Below, piece by piece: positions 7,382-15,358 of a stretch of DNA of 26,547 bases. How positions within the stretch are numbered: position 1 is the stretch's first letter; each line of letters opens with the position of its first letter. This DNA comes from Verrucomicrobiales bacterium. Its GTDB lineage: Bacteria; Verrucomicrobiota; Verrucomicrobiia; Limisphaerales; J093. Where the stretch lies: NCBI GenBank assembly GCA_024233215.1, contig JACKPW010000041.1, positions 1 to 26,547 on the forward strand, written 5' to 3'. A program made the translations under genes and the position numbers. Under the pieces are notes generated by a model. The model saw nothing but the letters and a program-made list of their open reading frames with translations, did no database searches and was not told the DNA's origin.

Positions 7382-7623
7382 GGGTGATCCTCCCCTTCGG
7401 CCTGGGCAAGCAATTCAGCGATGCGGTCGTAGCTGAACTCCTCGCGAAGGCCCATAGGACGCGGTGTCGTGCGGTAGGGCTTGGAGGACTGCGGCGCAAG
7501 CAACGAGTCCAATCCAATCCGTAAGGCGGCGTTCACCACTTCCTTGAACGGCCGGCGCAAGCGGGCGGCGCCTTCCCGGGCCTTTGCTGCGACGTCAGGA
7601 TCAAGTGTCAGCGTGATCTTCAT
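7378..7623 (-). CDS. vapB: VapB-family ribbon-helix-helix antitoxin
   Basis: This 81-residue protein starts at the ATG at 7623. An upstream in-frame extension exists but runs into the membrane-protein gene. MKITLTLDPDVAAKAREGA is the beta strand and first helix of an RHH-type DNA-binding fold, followed by the FKEVVNAALRIGL helix. The tail (PMGLREEFSYDRIAELL) is the expected toxin-wrapping segment of this VapB subfamily. It should neutralise the adjacent VapC and repress its own operon. Its stop overlaps the vapC GTG by 4 bases. No strong Shine-Dalgarno is visible upstream. Confidence 0.88.
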   Translation of the reverse strand: MKITLTLDPDVAAKAREGAARLRRPFKEVVNAALRIGLDSLLAPQSSKPYRTTPRPMGLREEFSYDRIAELLAQAEGEDHP

Positions 7624-7629
7624 GCAGGA

Positions 7630-7637
7630 ATCATGAT
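7630..7637. promoter_or_regulatory. Small palindrome upstream of vapB (possible autoregulatory operator)
   Basis: ATCATGAT is a perfect 8-base palindrome 7 bases upstream of the vapB ATG, inside a slightly larger imperfect dyad (7630-7644). VapB antitoxins usually bind such dyads near their own promoter. The 74-base spacer 7624-7697 is otherwise plain. A palindrome this short can occur by chance. Confidence 0.2.
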
Positions 7638-7697
7638 GCGTGATACCTGGCTTGTCGTGGTCCACTGGCAAAGGGAGCGGCAACGGCAAGCGGGCGG

Positions 7698-8177
7698 CTA
7701 CACGTCGATGACCGGTCCGTCGCCCGGCGGCGGGGCGGGCGGGCGGCGGTTGTCGTCCGGGGGAGGGGACCGATGGCGCTGGATGCGGAAGGCGCCCCGG
7801 GTGCCGGTGAGGATGTTTGCCGTGATGGACACGAGGCTGATCACCACCCCGCCCCAAAAGGCCGCGCCGAAGGAGTCCACGCGGAAGGCCCCGCCCATGA
7901 GCTGGCCGACGGCGAAGAGCAGGAACGCGTTGACGAACAGCACGAAGATCCCGAGCGACGCCACCAGCAAGGGTAACGCCAGGATGAGCATGACCGGCTT
8001 CAAGAAGGCGTTGAGCGCCCCCAACAGCAGCGATGCCGCGAGCAGGCCGCCGAACGAGGAATAGTCGATGCCCCGAACCAGGGTGGCGGCGACCACCACG
8101 CCGAGGGTGGTGATGGCCCAACGTTTGAGAAAGGGAACCCAACGTTGCTGAAACTCCGATGGTGGCGTGTGTTGCAT
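7698..8177 (-). CDS. Four-TM holin-IV/YvlD-like membrane protein
   Basis: I place the start at the ATG at 8177 (159 residues). The longer frame adds 18 residues of no clear nature. Four hydrophobic helices are visible at about residues 20-36, 43-58, 62-85 and 90-115, with the family's 'LLLGALNAFLKPVMLILALPL' type pattern in the second and third. This matches the mycobacterial 4-TMS phage-holin IV superfamily (PF04020, YvlD), which despite its name is mostly a housekeeping membrane family of unknown role. The last ~30 residues are a proline- and arginine-rich soluble tail (RSPPPDDNRRPPAPPPG). It lies 74 bases upstream of vapB on the same strand, so co-transcription is possible, but the function does not obviously link. 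Confidence 0.78.
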   Translation of the reverse strand: MQHTPPSEFQQRWVPFLKRWAITTLGVVVAATLVRGIDYSSFGGLLAASLLLGALNAFLKPVMLILALPLLVASLGIFVLFVNAFLLFAVGQLMGGAFRVDSFGAAFWGGVVISLVSITANILTGTRGAFRIQRHRSPPPDDNRRPPAPPPGDGPVIDV

Positions 8178-8452
8178 GACGCGACTGGCAACGGGCCGGC
8201 TCGGGCCCGACGCCTGGCGACAGTGTCGCACCGTCCGTCCGTCGTCGCCAGCACGGAAAGGGGCACGGGGGCATCGTGGGTTCGCGGTCCTTCCGATGCC
8301 ACTGAAGGGTCACGGTTCCATCCAATGGCCCGGTGATCCCTCGTGCCGGCGGGAATCGCTGCCGGGGCAAGCAAGGCGTTGCCTCGATCCGCGGCGTTGG
8401 TATGCTTCCGCGCAGTCGCAGTCGTCAACGTCATCTCAGGTCACGTCACGTC
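8178..8452. promoter_or_regulatory. Divergent spacer between membrane-protein gene and esterase-GH16 gene
   Basis: This 275-base spacer must hold promoters for both directions. Visible structure is a 7-base inverted repeat GGCATCG (8270-8276)/CGATGCC (8294-8300) and a GTCACGTCACGTCATG run just before the start at 8453. I could not assign -35/-10 boxes. Confidence 0.3.
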
Positions 8453-10069
8453 ATGAAAGTCATGAGCCTTCTTCGCACGCCTTTTCGGGGCCTGCTCGCC
8501 CTGATTGCCGGGAGCCTGGCGGTCGCCGCCGTGTCCGCTGATGTCACCCGCACGGAGGATGTCATCTACGGGCGCAAGCACGGTCTGGCCCTCACGATGG
8601 ACGTGTTCGCGCCCGACCAGGCGAACGGGTGCGGCGTGGTGTTCATGGTTAGCGGGGGGTTCCACTCCTCCAAGGCCATGATCAACCAGGTGTTCTTCCA
8701 GGCATTCCTCGACCGCGGCTACACGGTCTTCGCGATCGTCCACGGGGAGCAGCCGAAATACGCCATCCCGGAGATCGTGCAGGACATCCATCGCGCCATT
8801 CGGTTCATCCGTTATCATGCGGCCGATTACGGCGTCGACCCCACGCGACTTGGCATCGCGGGGGCCAGTTCGGGCGGGCATCTATCGGTGACGATCGGAA
8901 CGCAGGGTGGCCCGGGTGATCCGAATGCCAAGGACCCCGTGGACCGCGAAAGCAGCGCGGTCGCGGCGGTGGCGTGCTTCTTTCCGCCCACGGATTTTCT
9001 GAACTACGGCGAACCCGGCGAGGATGCGGTGGGGGTGGGGCGCCTGTCCGGCTTTCGCGGGGCTTTCGGTCCGGAGGCGGAAACGGCGGAAGGCCGGCAA
9101 CGTCTGGGCCGCGAGATTTCGCCCGTGAACTTCATTACGGAGCATACGGCGCCGACCCTGATCATTCACGGGGATGCCGACAAACTGGTGCCGATCCAGC
9201 AGGCGGAGTTGTTCATCAGCAGGGCGAAGGCGGCGGGGGTGCCGGTGAAGCTCATTGTGCGGGAGGGGAAGGACCACGGCTGGCCGGAGATCTTCGTCGA
9301 TCTCAAACTGCTGGCGGACTGGTTCGACGTGTATGTCTGTCCGGAGACCGGTCTGGAGCCGGCGACCGGCTTCCTGCCACCGGCACCCGCCGGGCAGAAA
9401 TGGCGGTTGACCTGGCATGACGAGTTCAACGGCGCGCTGGTCAACGATTTGAAATGGAACCGTCTGGGCGACTGGAAGCGGCGCGACGGTTTCTGGATCC
9501 AGGAGGACGCCTATCTGGACGGGCAGGGGAAGCTGGTGTTGCGCACGCGCAAGGATGGCGACCGGTTCACCTGCGGCGCGGTCAACACGAGCGGCAAGTT
9601 CGACCACGCCTTCGGTTTTTACGTCGCCCGCTGCCGGATGCCGGCGGAACCGGGTCACTGGCCCGCGTTCTGGATGATGAGCGGGGGCGTGGGAAAAGTG
9701 GGGGACGACGGTCGGGACGGGACCGAGATCGACATCATGGAACTGCCCTGGCGCGACGGGAAAGTGACGATGAATCTGCATTGGGACGGCTACGGCGAAC
9801 ATCACAAATCGGCCGGACACCGCCTGACCATTCCGGAACTCACCGATGGTTTCCATGACTACGCCCTTTGGTGGAGCCCCACGGAGTATGTCTTCTACGT
9901 GGACGGCAAGGAGGTCTGGCGCAGCGATGCGGGCGGAGTTTCCCAGGTGAAGGAGTATCTCAAACTGACGGAGGAGATCGGCACATGGGGGGGCGACATC
10001 ACCCAGGCGACGTTGCCGGACGAGTTCCTGGTGGAATACGTCCGCGTCTACGACCTGGTGCCGGAATGA
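8453..10069 (+). CDS. Secreted esterase (alpha/beta-hydrolase) fused to GH16 glycoside hydrolase
   Basis: The ATG at 8453 gives 538 residues with a Sec signal peptide (about 1-28, ending AAVSA). Residues ~31-295 are an alpha/beta-hydrolase of the BD-FAE/acetyl-esterase type: FMVSGGFHSS at 64-73 as oxyanion segment, GASSGGH with nucleophile Ser139, HGDADKLVP with Asp243, and KDHGW with His275, so the triad is complete. After a short proline-rich linker, residues ~315-538 are a GH16 domain: LTWHDEFNG, the EIDIME catalytic motif (Glu425, Asp427, Glu430), and WW...YVFYVDGK. GH16 enzymes cut beta-1,3/1,4-glucans, agar, carrageenan and similar. One exported protein would thus remove ester groups and cut the backbone. 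No frameshift separates the halves. Its stop is 14 bases before the iolA start, and an alternative iolA start overlaps it by 4 bases. Confidence 0.88.
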   Translation: MKVMSLLRTPFRGLLALIAGSLAVAAVSADVTRTEDVIYGRKHGLALTMDVFAPDQANGCGVVFMVSGGFHSSKAMINQVFFQAFLDRGYTVFAIVHGEQPKYAIPEIVQDIHRAIRFIRYHAADYGVDPTRLGIAGASSGGHLSVTIGTQGGPGDPNAKDPVDRESSAVAAVACFFPPTDFLNYGEPGEDAVGVGRLSGFRGAFGPEAETAEGRQRLGREISPVNFITEHTAPTLIIHGDADKLVPIQQAELFISRAKAAGVPVKLIVREGKDHGWPEIFVDLKLLADWFDVYVCPETGLEPATGFLPPAPAGQKWRLTWHDEFNGALVNDLKWNRLGDWKRRDGFWIQEDAYLDGQGKLVLRTRKDGDRFTCGAVNTSGKFDHAFGFYVARCRMPAEPGHWPAFWMMSGGVGKVGDDGRDGTEIDIMELPWRDGKVTMNLHWDGYGEHHKSAGHRLTIPELTDGFHDYALWWSPTEYVFYVDGKEVWRSDAGGVSQVKEYLKLTEEIGTWGGDITQATLPDEFLVEYVRVYDLVPE

Positions 10070-10083
10070 CGAAACGGACACTC

Positions 10084-11568
10084 ATGAGCATCCCAACGCT
10101 GCGCAACTACGTCCACGGTGAATGGGTTCAGCCCGACACCGGGTCGTTTCTGGAGGTTGAAAACCCGGCCACCGGCGAGGTGCTGGCCCGTTGTCCCCTG
10201 TCCGGTGTGCCGGAGGTGGAACTGGCGGTGAACTCGGCCGCCCGCGCGTTTCCCGGGTGGCGGGACACGCCGGCTTCGCGCAGGGTCCAGCCGCTCTTTC
10301 GCCTCGCCAACGCACTCCGCGAACGGGAGGAGGAGATCGCCACGCTGTTGACACGGGAGATGGGGAAATCGCTTGGCGATGCGCAGGCCGAATTGAAGCG
10401 CGCTTTCGAGAACATCGAGACCGCCTGCGGCATGCCGGTCCTGCAGATGGGTGACAAGCTCGTGGGTTGCGCCGAGGGCATCGACGGCGAGGTGTTGCGG
10501 CTGCCCATCGGGGTGTTCGCCATGAGCTGTCCGTTCAACTTTCCGGCGATGGTCCCGTTCTGGTTCCTGCCCTACGCCCTCGCGACGGGGAACACCTTCG
10601 TGCTGAAACCGTCCGAACAGGTGCCGATGACCATGCAGCGGGTCGCGGAGTTGCTGCACGACTGCGGCCTGCCGCCGGGCGTGTTCAATCTCGTGAACGG
10701 CGACCGGGCGGTGTCCGAGGCGTTGATCGATCATCCGTTGGTGGCGGGATTCTCGGTCGTGGGATCGAGTCGCACCTGTGCCAAGGTGGCGGAACTCTGC
10801 GCGCGGCAGAACAAGCGGCACCTGGCAATGGGCGGTGCCAAGAACCATCTCGTGGTGATGCCGGACGCCAGGCTGGACGAGGTCGTTCGGAACATGACCA
10901 CCTCCTGCTACGGCTGTGCCGGTCAGCGATGCATGGCGGCGTCGGCCATCGTTGCGGTGGGGAATGAGACCTACGAGGCGATCTGCGAGCGGTTCCTTGC
11001 CCAGTCCCGTACCGTTCCCGTCGGCAACCCGCTTGAGCCGCCGTGGCGCGATGATCCCCAGGCCATCGGACCCGTCATTTCCGCGCGGGCCCTGGCGTTC
11101 ATCCACGAGATGATCGAGAAGGGGGTGAAGGAGGGGGCGACGCTGGCGTTGGATGGGCGTGAGGTGAGCGTGCCCGACCGGCAGGGCGGCTACTACATCG
11201 GCCCCACGGTGTTCACCGACGTGAAACCCGGGATGGAGATCCATCGGACGGAGATCTTCGGGCCGGTGGTGGTGATCCTGAAGGCGGGTTCGTTGGACGA
11301 GGCCATCCGGGTGATCAACGAACATCCGTACGGAAACGGGGCGTCGATCTACACCCAGAACGGTTACCATGCGCGCCGGTTCAAGCTGCTGACCCAATGC
11401 GGCATGATCGGGGTGAACGTGGGCATTCCGGCGCCGGTGGCGACCCTGCCGTTCGGCGGCATGAAGCAGTCGCTCTGGGCCGATCACAAGGCGCAGGGGA
11501 AGGCCGTGATCGATTTCTTCACCGAGGTGAAGGTGATCACCGAACGCTACTGGCCCGAGCCTGGATAA
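10084..11568 (+). CDS. iolA: CoA-acylating methylmalonate-semialdehyde dehydrogenase (IolA/MmsA)
   Basis: The 494-residue protein is an aldehyde dehydrogenase of the MMSDH branch. N-terminal LRNYVHGEWV and NPATGEVLARCPL match IolA proteins. CPFNFPAMVPFWFLPYA, LKPSEQVPMTM, GGAKNHLVV and YGCAGQRCMA follow, the last with catalytic Cys283. As in characterised MMSDHs, the usual ALDH general-base glutamate of the ELGG motif is absent (here AMGG), fitting a CoA-dependent and not hydrolytic mechanism. It catalyses the last inositol step, malonate semialdehyde to acetyl-CoA, and also works in valine degradation. The start at 10084 places the LRNY motif as in relatives. An in-frame ATG at 10066 overlapping the preceding stop is a second possibility. 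Given the iol operon and transporter nearby, the inositol role is favoured, although iolA stands apart from iolBCDEG. Confidence 0.9.
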   Translation: MSIPTLRNYVHGEWVQPDTGSFLEVENPATGEVLARCPLSGVPEVELAVNSAARAFPGWRDTPASRRVQPLFRLANALREREEEIATLLTREMGKSLGDAQAELKRAFENIETACGMPVLQMGDKLVGCAEGIDGEVLRLPIGVFAMSCPFNFPAMVPFWFLPYALATGNTFVLKPSEQVPMTMQRVAELLHDCGLPPGVFNLVNGDRAVSEALIDHPLVAGFSVVGSSRTCAKVAELCARQNKRHLAMGGAKNHLVVMPDARLDEVVRNMTTSCYGCAGQRCMAASAIVAVGNETYEAICERFLAQSRTVPVGNPLEPPWRDDPQAIGPVISARALAFIHEMIEKGVKEGATLALDGREVSVPDRQGGYYIGPTVFTDVKPGMEIHRTEIFGPVVVILKAGSLDEAIRVINEHPYGNGASIYTQNGYHARRFKLLTQCGMIGVNVGIPAPVATLPFGGMKQSLWADHKAQGKAVIDFFTEVKVITERYWPEPG

Positions 11569-11728
11569 CCCCCGCAGCGACGCACTCGCATCCCCGGGGG
11601 GCGGGGGGGGAGATCGCCCGCAAACACGCAAAGTGGGAGCTGCGGGGCACGGAGGCTCTGAGCGACCGGTCTCAAAGCGCCGGAGAACTCCGTGGCTTCA
11701 TGACCCGGCGGATTCGCGAAGCGTCCTG

Positions 11729-11764
11729 GAGTGCGGTGAAAAGCAAAGCCTTCACCGCTTTCCG
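11729..11764 (+). repeat. Hairpin repeat, copy 3
   Basis: GAGTGCGGTG (11729-11738) and CACCGCTTTCCG (11753-11764) match copy 1 at 3635-3671, with a 14-base loop. Core arms extended to GCGGTGAA/TTCACCGC give a perfect 8-base stem. It lies about 160 bases after the iolA stop and could also act as a transcript end. Confidence 0.55.
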
Positions 11765-11872
11765 CTGAAGGCGCGGCTGCCATCATCGCCGACGACCACC
11801 GATCCTCTCCGCCGTCTTCGGATCCCAACCCGGCTCAGGCCTTCTGATCCCTCCTGTCCGGGAGGGGGTATG

Positions 11873-11894
11873 TTGGCGGAGAGCGCGCCGCCAA
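11873..11894 (-). terminator. Candidate terminator hairpin after the ABC transporter operon
   Basis: TTGGCGG (11873-11879) and CCGCCAA (11888-11894) form a perfect 7-base stem with an 8-base loop, 44 bases past the stop of the minus-strand binding-protein gene. No T run follows on that strand, so intrinsic termination is uncertain. Confidence 0.35.
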
Positions 11895-11937
11895 TAGCTG
11901 CAGGACTGACCCCGACGCTCTGCGAGACCCGGCGGCT

Positions 11938-12915
11938 CTATTCCTGGGGGGGCGTGGCGGTGTCCTTCGTGACCAATTGGATCGCCACCGGGATGTAGTC
12001 CGGGACCTTTTCGCCATTGAGCACTTTGACGGCGTTTTCAACCGCCAGCCGGCCCATCGCCTCGGGGTTCTGGGCCACGGAAGCTTCCATGTTTCCGGCG
12101 GCGATCTCCTGTCGGGCCTCGTCCACGGCGTCGAAGCCCACCACCTTGATCTGGCCGAGTTTGCCTGCGGCGCGGATGGCTTCGAGCGCACCCAACGCCA
12201 TCATGTCGTTGCTGGCGAAGACCCCCTTCACGTCGCGCTGCGACTGGAGCAGGTTCTGCATCACGTTGAAGCCCTTGTCCCGTTCGTTGTCGGCCGGTTG
12301 CGAGGCCACGACGTGAAGTTGGGGGAACGGCTTGATGCCGTCGCGGAAACCGCGGACCCGGCTGTCGGCGGTTTCGTGACCGGGAATGCCCTCGAGCACG
12401 ATGAGGTCGGTGGCGTTTGTGAAAAGGGCGCCGAAGTGGGCCCCGGCGATGCGGCCGCCTTCGTAGTTGTCCGAACCGATGAAGGTGGCGGTCGCGACCC
12501 CGTCATGTTTGGCGGTGGCCTCGTCCAGTTTGCTGTCGACGATCAGGACGGGAATGCCGGCGCGGTTGGCTTTTCCGACCACGGGCACGAGTTCCTTCGA
12601 TCCGCTGGGGGCGAGGCAAAGGACATCGACGTGCGTTTGGATGAGGTTCTCGACAATCTGCATCTGGCGTTCGACGTCGACCTCGCGTTCGGCGGCCTGG
12701 ACGATCAGGTTTACGTTCCGTTGCCTGGCGGCCTGTTCGGCCCCGCGTTGCATGTCGAGGAAGAAGGGGCTGTTGAGGGTCTTGACCACGAGGGCCACGC
12801 GCGGACGGCTGTCGGAGGTTTCCTGGCCGCCGCGGTTGCAGCCGGCGGTGAGGAGCGATCCCAGAATGGCGGCGAGTGCCGCGCCGATCAGCCAGGGGGT
12901 GGTGGTCGTTTTCAT
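11938..12915 (-). CDS. Sugar/inositol ABC transporter substrate-binding lipoprotein (RbsB-like)
   Basis: The ATG at 12915 gives 325 residues. A lipoprotein signal with lipobox LTAGC (Cys26) is followed by a periplasmic-binding-protein type I fold (Peripla_BP_4): VALVVKTLNSPFF, VDVLCLAPSGS, IPVLIVDSKLDE, FIGSDNYEGG, LEGIPGHETADSR.RGF, VFASNDMMALGA and VVGFDA are the standard strands and hinge motifs of ribose/galactose/inositol binders. It would capture the substrate outside the inner membrane and deliver it to the permease. Ribose is the default family label. With iol genes on both sides, myo-inositol (as for IbpA of Caulobacter) is the likelier ligand; this is inference from context. The start overlaps the permease stop by one base (TGATG). 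Confidence 0.88.
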   Translation of the reverse strand: MKTTTTPWLIGAALAAILGSLLTAGCNRGGQETSDSRPRVALVVKTLNSPFFLDMQRGAEQAARQRNVNLIVQAAEREVDVERQMQIVENLIQTHVDVLCLAPSGSKELVPVVGKANRAGIPVLIVDSKLDEATAKHDGVATATFIGSDNYEGGRIAGAHFGALFTNATDLIVLEGIPGHETADSRVRGFRDGIKPFPQLHVVASQPADNERDKGFNVMQNLLQSQRDVKGVFASNDMMALGALEAIRAAGKLGQIKVVGFDAVDEARQEIAAGNMEASVAQNPEAMGRLAVENAVKVLNGEKVPDYIPVAIQLVTKDTATPPQE

Positions 12916-13862
12916 CACTTCTTTTGTGCTTTGAGGCCCATGTCCACGAGCACCGCAACGATGATCACGGTGCCGATGATCACCTGCTGGAGGAAGGACG
13001 ACACTTCCAGCAGGTTCAATCCGTTCCGCAGAACCCCCATGAGCAGGGCGCCGATCAACGTCCCGATCAACGTGCCCTGGCCCCCCATCAGACTGGCGCC
13101 CCCGATGACCGTGGCCGCGATGGCGTCCAGCTCGTACATCATTCCGGCGATGGGTTGGGCGGAGTTCAGTCGAGCGGTGAGAATAACCGCGGCGATCGCG
13201 CTGGTCAAACCGCACAGCCCGTACACCAGGGTCTTGTGCCGGCGCACATTGATGCCGGAAAGGTGGGTGGCCTGTTCATTGCCGCCCATGGCGTAGGCAT
13301 ACAGTCCGAACCGCGTGCGGGTCAGGAGAAAGTGGCACGCCAGGTAGACGACCAGCATGATGACCGTGGGCATGGGGATGAAGAGGAACTGCGACGTGGC
13401 CAGGGCTCGGAAGCCGTCGCTGAAACCGGAGACCGGCCGGCCGTTGGTGAACAGCAGGGCGCCGCCACGGGCGATGCTCATCATGCCGAGGGTGGCAATG
13501 AACGGGGGCAGGCGCCCCAGGGTGATGAGCAGGCCGTTCGTCAACCCGCAGCCGAGTCCCACGGCCAAACCGATGCCGATGGCCAGCGGCACCGGAACCT
13601 CGCGCTGCAGCACCGTGGCCATGACCACGCCGGCGAAGGCCAGAATCGAACCGACCGAGAGATCGATGCCGGCCGTGATGATGACCACGGTCATGCCCAC
13701 CGCCACGATGGCGTTGATCGAGACCTGTTCGAGCACGGTCAGCAGGTTGGAGACGGTGAGGAAGTAGGGGGTGGCAATCGTCAGCGCGAGACAGAGCAAC
13801 AGGAGGCCCGCGAGGGTGCCGAGTTGTCTTCCGTGGTGGAGGATCAGGTTCTTCCAGTTCAT
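12915..13862 (-). CDS. Sugar/inositol ABC transporter permease (RbsC-like, CUT2 family)
   Basis: The 315-residue integral membrane protein has many hydrophobic helices. Family motifs are GMTVVIITAGIDLSVGS at about residues 56-72, the coupling-region segment around LPPFIATLGMMSIARG, GGNEQATHLSGINV, and GGASLMGGQGTLIGTLIGALLMG near the C-terminus. These are characteristic of the BPD_transp_2 fold used by CUT2 importers. It would form the homodimeric membrane channel of the transporter. Its start overlaps the ATPase stop by 4 bases (ATGA) and its stop overlaps the binding-protein start by one base, so all three are translated from one message. Confidence 0.9.
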   Translation of the reverse strand: MNWKNLILHHGRQLGTLAGLLLLCLALTIATPYFLTVSNLLTVLEQVSINAIVAVGMTVVIITAGIDLSVGSILAFAGVVMATVLQREVPVPLAIGIGLAVGLGCGLTNGLLITLGRLPPFIATLGMMSIARGGALLFTNGRPVSGFSDGFRALATSQFLFIPMPTVIMLVVYLACHFLLTRTRFGLYAYAMGGNEQATHLSGINVRRHKTLVYGLCGLTSAIAAVILTARLNSAQPIAGMMYELDAIAATVIGGASLMGGQGTLIGTLIGALLMGVLRNGLNLLEVSSFLQQVIIGTVIIVAVLVDMGLKAQKK

Positions 13863-15358
13863 GGCGTGGTTCCGAGCGCGGCGCCCAGCACCGCCTCCTG
13901 GGTCGCATTTGCCCGGTTAAATTCCCCGACGAGCCGTCCCTCGCGCATGACGAGGACGCGGTCGCTCATGCCGAGCACCTCCGGCATTTCGGAGGAGATC
14001 ATCAGGATGCCGGCGCCCTCGCGGGTCAGGCGGTTCATCAACCGGTAGATCTCGACCTTGGCGCCGATGTCGATGCCACGGGTGGGTTCGTCGAAGATGA
14101 AGATGTCGGACTGCCGGGCCAGCCATTTGCCGAGGACGACCTTCTGCTGGTTGCCACCGCTGAGATTGGCCGTGGCCTGCTCGATGTGAGGCGTCTTGAC
14201 GCGAAGCCCGGTGACGCACTCCTCCGCCAGTCGGCGTTCTTCGGTTTTGCGGAGCAGACCCCGCGGGTAGACGCGGTGGGTGTTCGGCAGGCTGACGTTG
14301 CGCTTGATCGAGAGCGGGAGGACGAGGCCAAGCTGGCGGCGGTCTTCCGGGAGCAGGGCGATGCCGGCCTGGATGGCTTCACGCGGGGAGCGGAAGCGGC
14401 AGGGGCGGCCATGCACCCGGACCTCGCCGTCCTGAAGGGGATCCGCCCCGAAGAGTGCCCGCGCCAGTTCGGTTCGACCCGATCCGAGCAGTCCGGCCAG
14501 CCCGAGGATTTCCCCGCGGCGCAGCGCGAAGGACACGTCGCGCAGTTTTGTCCGGGTCGTGAGACCGCGAACCTCCAACAGCGGCGCACCCGGCTCGACC
14601 GTTTCCCGGGGGAAATGTTCGGTCAACTCGCGATCCGCCATGTCGCGCACCAACTCGCGGACCGTCACGGTTCCAAGTTCACGGGTGGCGACGTGGCGTC
14701 CGTCGCGGAGAACGGTCACGCGGTCGCCGATTTCGAAGATCTCCTCCATCCGGTGGGAGATGTAGACGACTCCCACGCCGCGATCCCGGAGCCGGCGGAC
14801 GATGGCGAACAGGTTGGCGATCTCGGTTTCGGTGAGGGCGGAGGTGGGTTCGTCCATGACCAGGATGCGCGCGTCCAGCGACAGGGCCTTGGCGACTTCG
14901 ACCATCTGTTGTTCCGCCACCCCGAGGGCGCTGATGGGGGAATCGGGGTCGATGGCGACCTCCAGTTCGCGCAGGGCGGTTTCGGCCTTCTTCCGCATGG
15001 CCCGGCGATCCAGCAGAAAGCCGGCGTGCCGGGGTTCGCGGCCGAGGGAGATGTTGGCGCTGACGGGGAGGTGGGGGACGAGGTTGAATTCCTGGTAGAT
15101 GGTGCTGATCCCGAGGGCCTGGGCGTGTTGCGGTGAGGCGATGCGTTGCGGTTCACCGGCAAGGTGGATCGTCCCCTCGTCCGGCCGGTAAGCGCCGCTC
15201 AGGATCTTCATCAGGGTCGATTTGCCGGCCCCGTTCTCGCCCAGCAGGACATGGACCTCGCCCGCCCGGAGGTCGAAGTCGACCCCGTCGAGGGCGCGCA
15301 CCCCGGGAAAGGACTTCCCGATCCGGTGCATGGCGAGGAGGGGAGGGGCGTCCATCAT
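13859..15358 (-). CDS. Sugar/inositol ABC transporter ATPase, duplicated NBDs (RbsA-like)
   Basis: I chose the ATG at 15358 (499 residues), because the family's LLAMHRIGKSFPGV.AL opening follows at residue 7; a second ATG lies at 15355. The first nucleotide-binding domain has Walker A GENGAGKST (40-48), a degenerate signature VAEQQMVEVAKAL and Walker B ILVMDEPTSAL. The second has the degenerate Walker A GLLGSGRTEL typical of RbsA-type proteins, a good signature LSGGNQQKVVLGKWLA and Walker B IFDEPTRGIDIGAK. Length and pattern match RbsA, MglA and IatA. It is the first gene of the minus-strand operon ATPase-permease-binding protein, unusual only in having the binding protein last. The substrate, probably myo-inositol, is inferred from the neighbouring catabolic genes. 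Confidence 0.92.
   Translation of the reverse strand: MMDAPPLLAMHRIGKSFPGVRALDGVDFDLRAGEVHVLLGENGAGKSTLMKILSGAYRPDEGTIHLAGEPQRIASPQHAQALGISTIYQEFNLVPHLPVSANISLGREPRHAGFLLDRRAMRKKAETALRELEVAIDPDSPISALGVAEQQMVEVAKALSLDARILVMDEPTSALTETEIANLFAIVRRLRDRGVGVVYISHRMEEIFEIGDRVTVLRDGRHVATRELGTVTVRELVRDMADRELTEHFPRETVEPGAPLLEVRGLTTRTKLRDVSFALRRGEILGLAGLLGSGRTELARALFGADPLQDGEVRVHGRPCRFRSPREAIQAGIALLPEDRRQLGLVLPLSIKRNVSLPNTHRVYPRGLLRKTEERRLAEECVTGLRVKTPHIEQATANLSGGNQQKVVLGKWLARQSDIFIFDEPTRGIDIGAKVEIYRLMNRLTREGAGILMISSEMPEVLGMSDRVLVMREGRLVGEFNRANATQEAVLGAALGTTP

Larger units (their letters stand above)
11569..11937. other. Convergent 369-base spacer with repeats and candidate terminators
   Basis: No gene is supported here. 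The spacer separates iolA (plus strand) from the binding-protein gene (minus strand). It holds a G-rich run at 11595-11611, hairpin repeat copy 3 (11729-11764), a 6-base-stem hairpin CCCTCC/GGAGGG (11849-11866) and a 7-base-stem hairpin (11873-11894). Short open frames are in the biased frames expected of GC-rich DNA and show no recognisable protein. Confidence 0.6.

Noticed and set aside
6945..7517. N-terminal extension of the cREC/ARH frame
   Set aside because: It only overlaps vapC and vapB in another frame. The receiver domain begins cleanly at the ATG at 6944, which overlaps the vapC stop as ATGA.
7698..8177. Phage or lysis function for the holin-like gene
   Set aside because: There are no other phage genes, and the YvlD-type holin-IV family is mostly chromosomal with no lysis role shown.
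8333..8452. Upstream start for the esterase-GH16 gene
   Set aside because: It would put 40 arginine-rich residues before an otherwise good signal peptide that begins at 8453.
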